The notes beneath the pieces are model-generated. The model was not told the DNA's origin and did no database searches. It saw nothing but the letters and a program-made list of their open reading frames with translations. Below, in pieces: positions 3,866-5,788 of a stretch of 5,788 bases of DNA (the stretch's first letter is position 1; every line of letters begins with the position of its first letter). Source of the stretch: JANRKT01 sp033763355 (GTDB lineage: Bacteria > Bacteroidota > Bacteroidia > Chitinophagales > Chitinophagaceae); NCBI GenBank assembly GCA_033763355.1, contig JANRKT010000100.1:1-5788 (forward strand). Direction: 5' to 3'. The position numbers and the translations under genes were made by a program.

Positions 3866-5788
3866 CTAATTCTGCAACGCCCTCCACACCCTTTCAGATG
3901 TAAGCGGCATGCGGATATCTTTTACTTTATGCCCGCCGCTCCACAACGCATCAATCACCGCGTTTACTACTGCAGGTGTTGAGCCAATGGTGCCTGCTTC
4001 GCCTGCCCCTTTTACACCAAGCGGATTGTGGGGACATGGCGTTACCTGGCTGGCGGTTTCGATCATTGGAAAATCATCTGCACGTGGCATACAGTAATCC
4101 ATATAAGATGCATTGGTAAGCTGGCCGTTGTCATCGTATTCAGCGCCTTCAAACAAGGCCTGGCCAACACCCTGCACCACGCCGCCATGTATCTGCCCTT
4201 CCACAATCATGGGGTTGATTACATTGCCGACATCATCAACAGCAACGAAACGCTTTAAAACAACTTTGCCGGTTTCCTTATCTACTTCTACCACTGCAAT
4301 ATGGCAGCCGAAAGGATAAGTAAAATTGGCGGGGTCGTAAAAACTGCTGAAGTCGAGACCGGGTTCTAAATCTTTTGGATATACATGCGGCACATAAGCT
4401 GTCAGGGCCACATCTCCAAAGCCAACTGATTTATCCGTTCCTTTTACAGTGAATTTGCCGTCTGCAAATTCCATATCATCGGCACTGGCTTCTAATTTAT
4501 GCGCTGCAATTTTCTTTCCTTTCTCAATTATCTTTTCGATACTTTTTATGATGGCAGTTCCTCCCACTGCAAGGCTGCGTGAACCATATGTGCCCATACC
4601 AAAGGCAACTGCTTCACTGTCGCCATGTATGATCTCCACATCATCCATTGCAATACCCAATTTATCTGCTACTACCTGTGCGAAAGTAGTTTCATGCCCC
4701 TGCCCGTGTGAATGTGATCCGGTATATACGCTTACTTTTCCCGTTGGCTGCACACGTACCTGTCCAACTTCAAACAAACCTGCCCTTGCGCCAAGTGAGC
4801 CTACCACTGCAGATGGTGCAATGCCACAGGCTTCAATATAAGTGGAGAAGCCCACACCTAATAGTTTGCCGTTATGTGATGCTTCTTTCTGAGCCTTGCG
4901 GAAGTTTTCATAGCCCAGCATCTCCAAACCTTTTTTCAATACGCCTTCATAATTGCCGCTGTCGTATTGCAACGCCACCTGTGTCTGATAACCGGGCTGG
5001 TTTACGCCATCAAAAGGAGGAATGAAATTTTTAAAACGCAGTTCTGCCGGATCAATGTTCATTTCATGTGCGGCAAGATCAATTAAACGTTCCAGCAGAT
5101 AAGTTGCTTCAGGTCTTCCTGCACCGCGGTATGCATCAACAGGTGTTGTATGCGTAAACACAGCCGTTACATCTACATTAATTTTAGGTGTGGTGTATAA
5201 ACCCTGTAATAAAGTGCCATGCAGATAAGTGGGCACACAACTGCCAAAGGTGGAAAGATAAGCCCCAAGGTTGGCATGTGTTTTTACACGCAAAGCCGTA
5301 ATCTTTCCATCGCTGTCAAAACCCATTTCCGCTTTTGTTACATGGTCACGGCCATGTGCATCCAGTAAAAAGCTTTCGCTTCTTTCAGCGGTCCATTTTA
5401 CAGGGCGGCCGATTTGTTTGGTGCACCAGGTCAGCAATGCTTCTTCTGTGTAATGAAATATTTTACTTCCAAAGCCGCCGCCTACGTCAGGGCTCACTAC
5501 CCTTACCTTATGCTCAGGTAACCCGAGCACAAAGGCGCACATGAGCAGGCGGATGACATGCGGGTTCTGGCTGCTGGTGTACAAAGTATATTTATCATTG
5601 ATGGGGTCGTAAGAACTGTTATAACAACGCGGCTCAATGGCATTGGGAACGAGGCGCTGGTTTACAAATTCAAGCGTGGTAACATGCGCTGATCTGCTGA
5701 TGGCTTCATCCACTTCTGCAATGGGATTGCCGAGGGCCCAGTCGTAACAAATGTTATTGGGCGCATCATCATGAACAAGCGGTGCACC
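3866..5788 (-). CDS. coxL: CoxL-like large Mo-cofactor subunit (form II), 5' end cut by window edge
   Basis: 640 residues to the TAG stop; CoxL is about 800 aa, so roughly 150 N-terminal residues lie beyond the right edge. The frame stays open past the GTG at 5713 to the edge, and the extra 25 residues include HDDAPNNICYDW, which matches CoxL, so 5713 is not the start. Numbering from the window edge, molybdopterin-binding motifs are GGGFGSK (103-109), GQGHETT (362-368) and MGTYGSRS (398-405). The active-site loop is AYRGAGR (219-225; bases 5114-5134) and the catalytic Glu is E597 in KGAGEAGTIGS. Form I CO dehydrogenases carry AYRCSFR with a copper-binding Cys; here that position is Gly. The protein is therefore a form II aldehyde-oxidase/CoxL-like hydroxylase of unproven substrate. 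The L-then-M order agrees with the S-L-M order usual for form II clusters. Confidence 0.95.
   Translation of the reverse strand, partial: GAPLVHDDAPNNICYDWALGNPIAEVDEAISRSAHVTTLEFVNQRLVPNAIEPRCYNSSYDPINDKYTLYTSSQNPHVIRLLMCAFVLGLPEHKVRVVSPDVGGGFGSKIFHYTEEALLTWCTKQIGRPVKWTAERSESFLLDAHGRDHVTKAEMGFDSDGKITALRVKTHANLGAYLSTFGSCVPTYLHGTLLQGLYTTPKINVDVTAVFTHTTPVDAYRGAGRPEATYLLERLIDLAAHEMNIDPAELRFKNFIPPFDGVNQPGYQTQVALQYDSGNYEGVLKKGLEMLGYENFRKAQKEASHNGKLLGVGFSTYIEACGIAPSAVVGSLGARAGLFEVGQVRVQPTGKVSVYTGSHSHGQGHETTFAQVVADKLGIAMDDVEIIHGDSEAVAFGMGTYGSRSLAVGGTAIIKSIEKIIEKGKKIAAHKLEASADDMEFADGKFTVKGTDKSVGFGDVALTAYVPHVYPKDLEPGLDFSSFYDPANFTYPFGCHIAVVEVDKETGKVVLKRFVAVDDVGNVINPMIVEGQIHGGVVQGVGQALFEGAEYDDNGQLTNASYMDYCMPRADDFPMIETASQVTPCPHNPLGVKGAGEAGTIGSTPAVVNAVIDALWSGGHKVKDIRMPLTSERVWRALQN

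Noticed and set aside
3743..3982. Plus-strand open frame of 79 codons, and a tiny ATG...TAA frame (MKTFSL) at 3764-3784
   Set aside because: The longer one overlaps the coxL 3' end in antisense, and the short one is too small to support. Neither has a ribosome binding site or domain.

Overview
The window reads as a piece of a Bacteroidota chromosome, most likely Chitinophagaceae-like. The reasons are protein sequence flavour, moderate GC, A/T-rich leaders, C/G-run intergenic hairpins and a stand-alone Y1 transposase with short palindromes. This is a judgement from the sequence, not a database result. All real genes lie on the minus strand, so the biological order runs from high to low coordinates.

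Layout in transcription order: the large molybdenum-cofactor subunit of a CO dehydrogenase-like (xanthine oxidase family) hydroxylase, coxL-like, 5'-truncated at the right edge (5788-3866); a 214-base intergenic stretch bounded by inverted C/G-run hairpins (3865-3652); the FAD subunit, coxM-like (3651-2818); a strong terminator-like hairpin; four short palindromic repeats; a REP-associated Y1 transposase gene (2510-2049); two more palindromes; the MoxR-type AAA+ ATPase coxD-like (1916-1008); and the VWA-domain protein coxE-like, 3'-truncated at the left edge (1011-1).

The genes fit one job. CoxL carries molybdopterin and the active site, CoxM carries FAD, and a CoxS-like [2Fe-2S] subunit is expected just upstream of coxL, outside the window. 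CoxD and CoxE are the AAA+/VWA pair known to act in active-site maturation of CO dehydrogenase. The active-site loop of CoxL is AYRGAGR, not the AYRCSFR of proven (form I) CO dehydrogenases. This is therefore a form II enzyme whose substrate cannot be assumed to be CO.

The most interesting structure is the REP/transposase cassette (about 1970-2718) between the structural and maturation genes. It has six palindromes of one family, with a conserved 5' leader that gives each one a direction. The copies on the two sides of the transposase gene that lie nearest to it are inverted relative to each other. I found no CRISPR, tRNA, rRNA or clear promoter.
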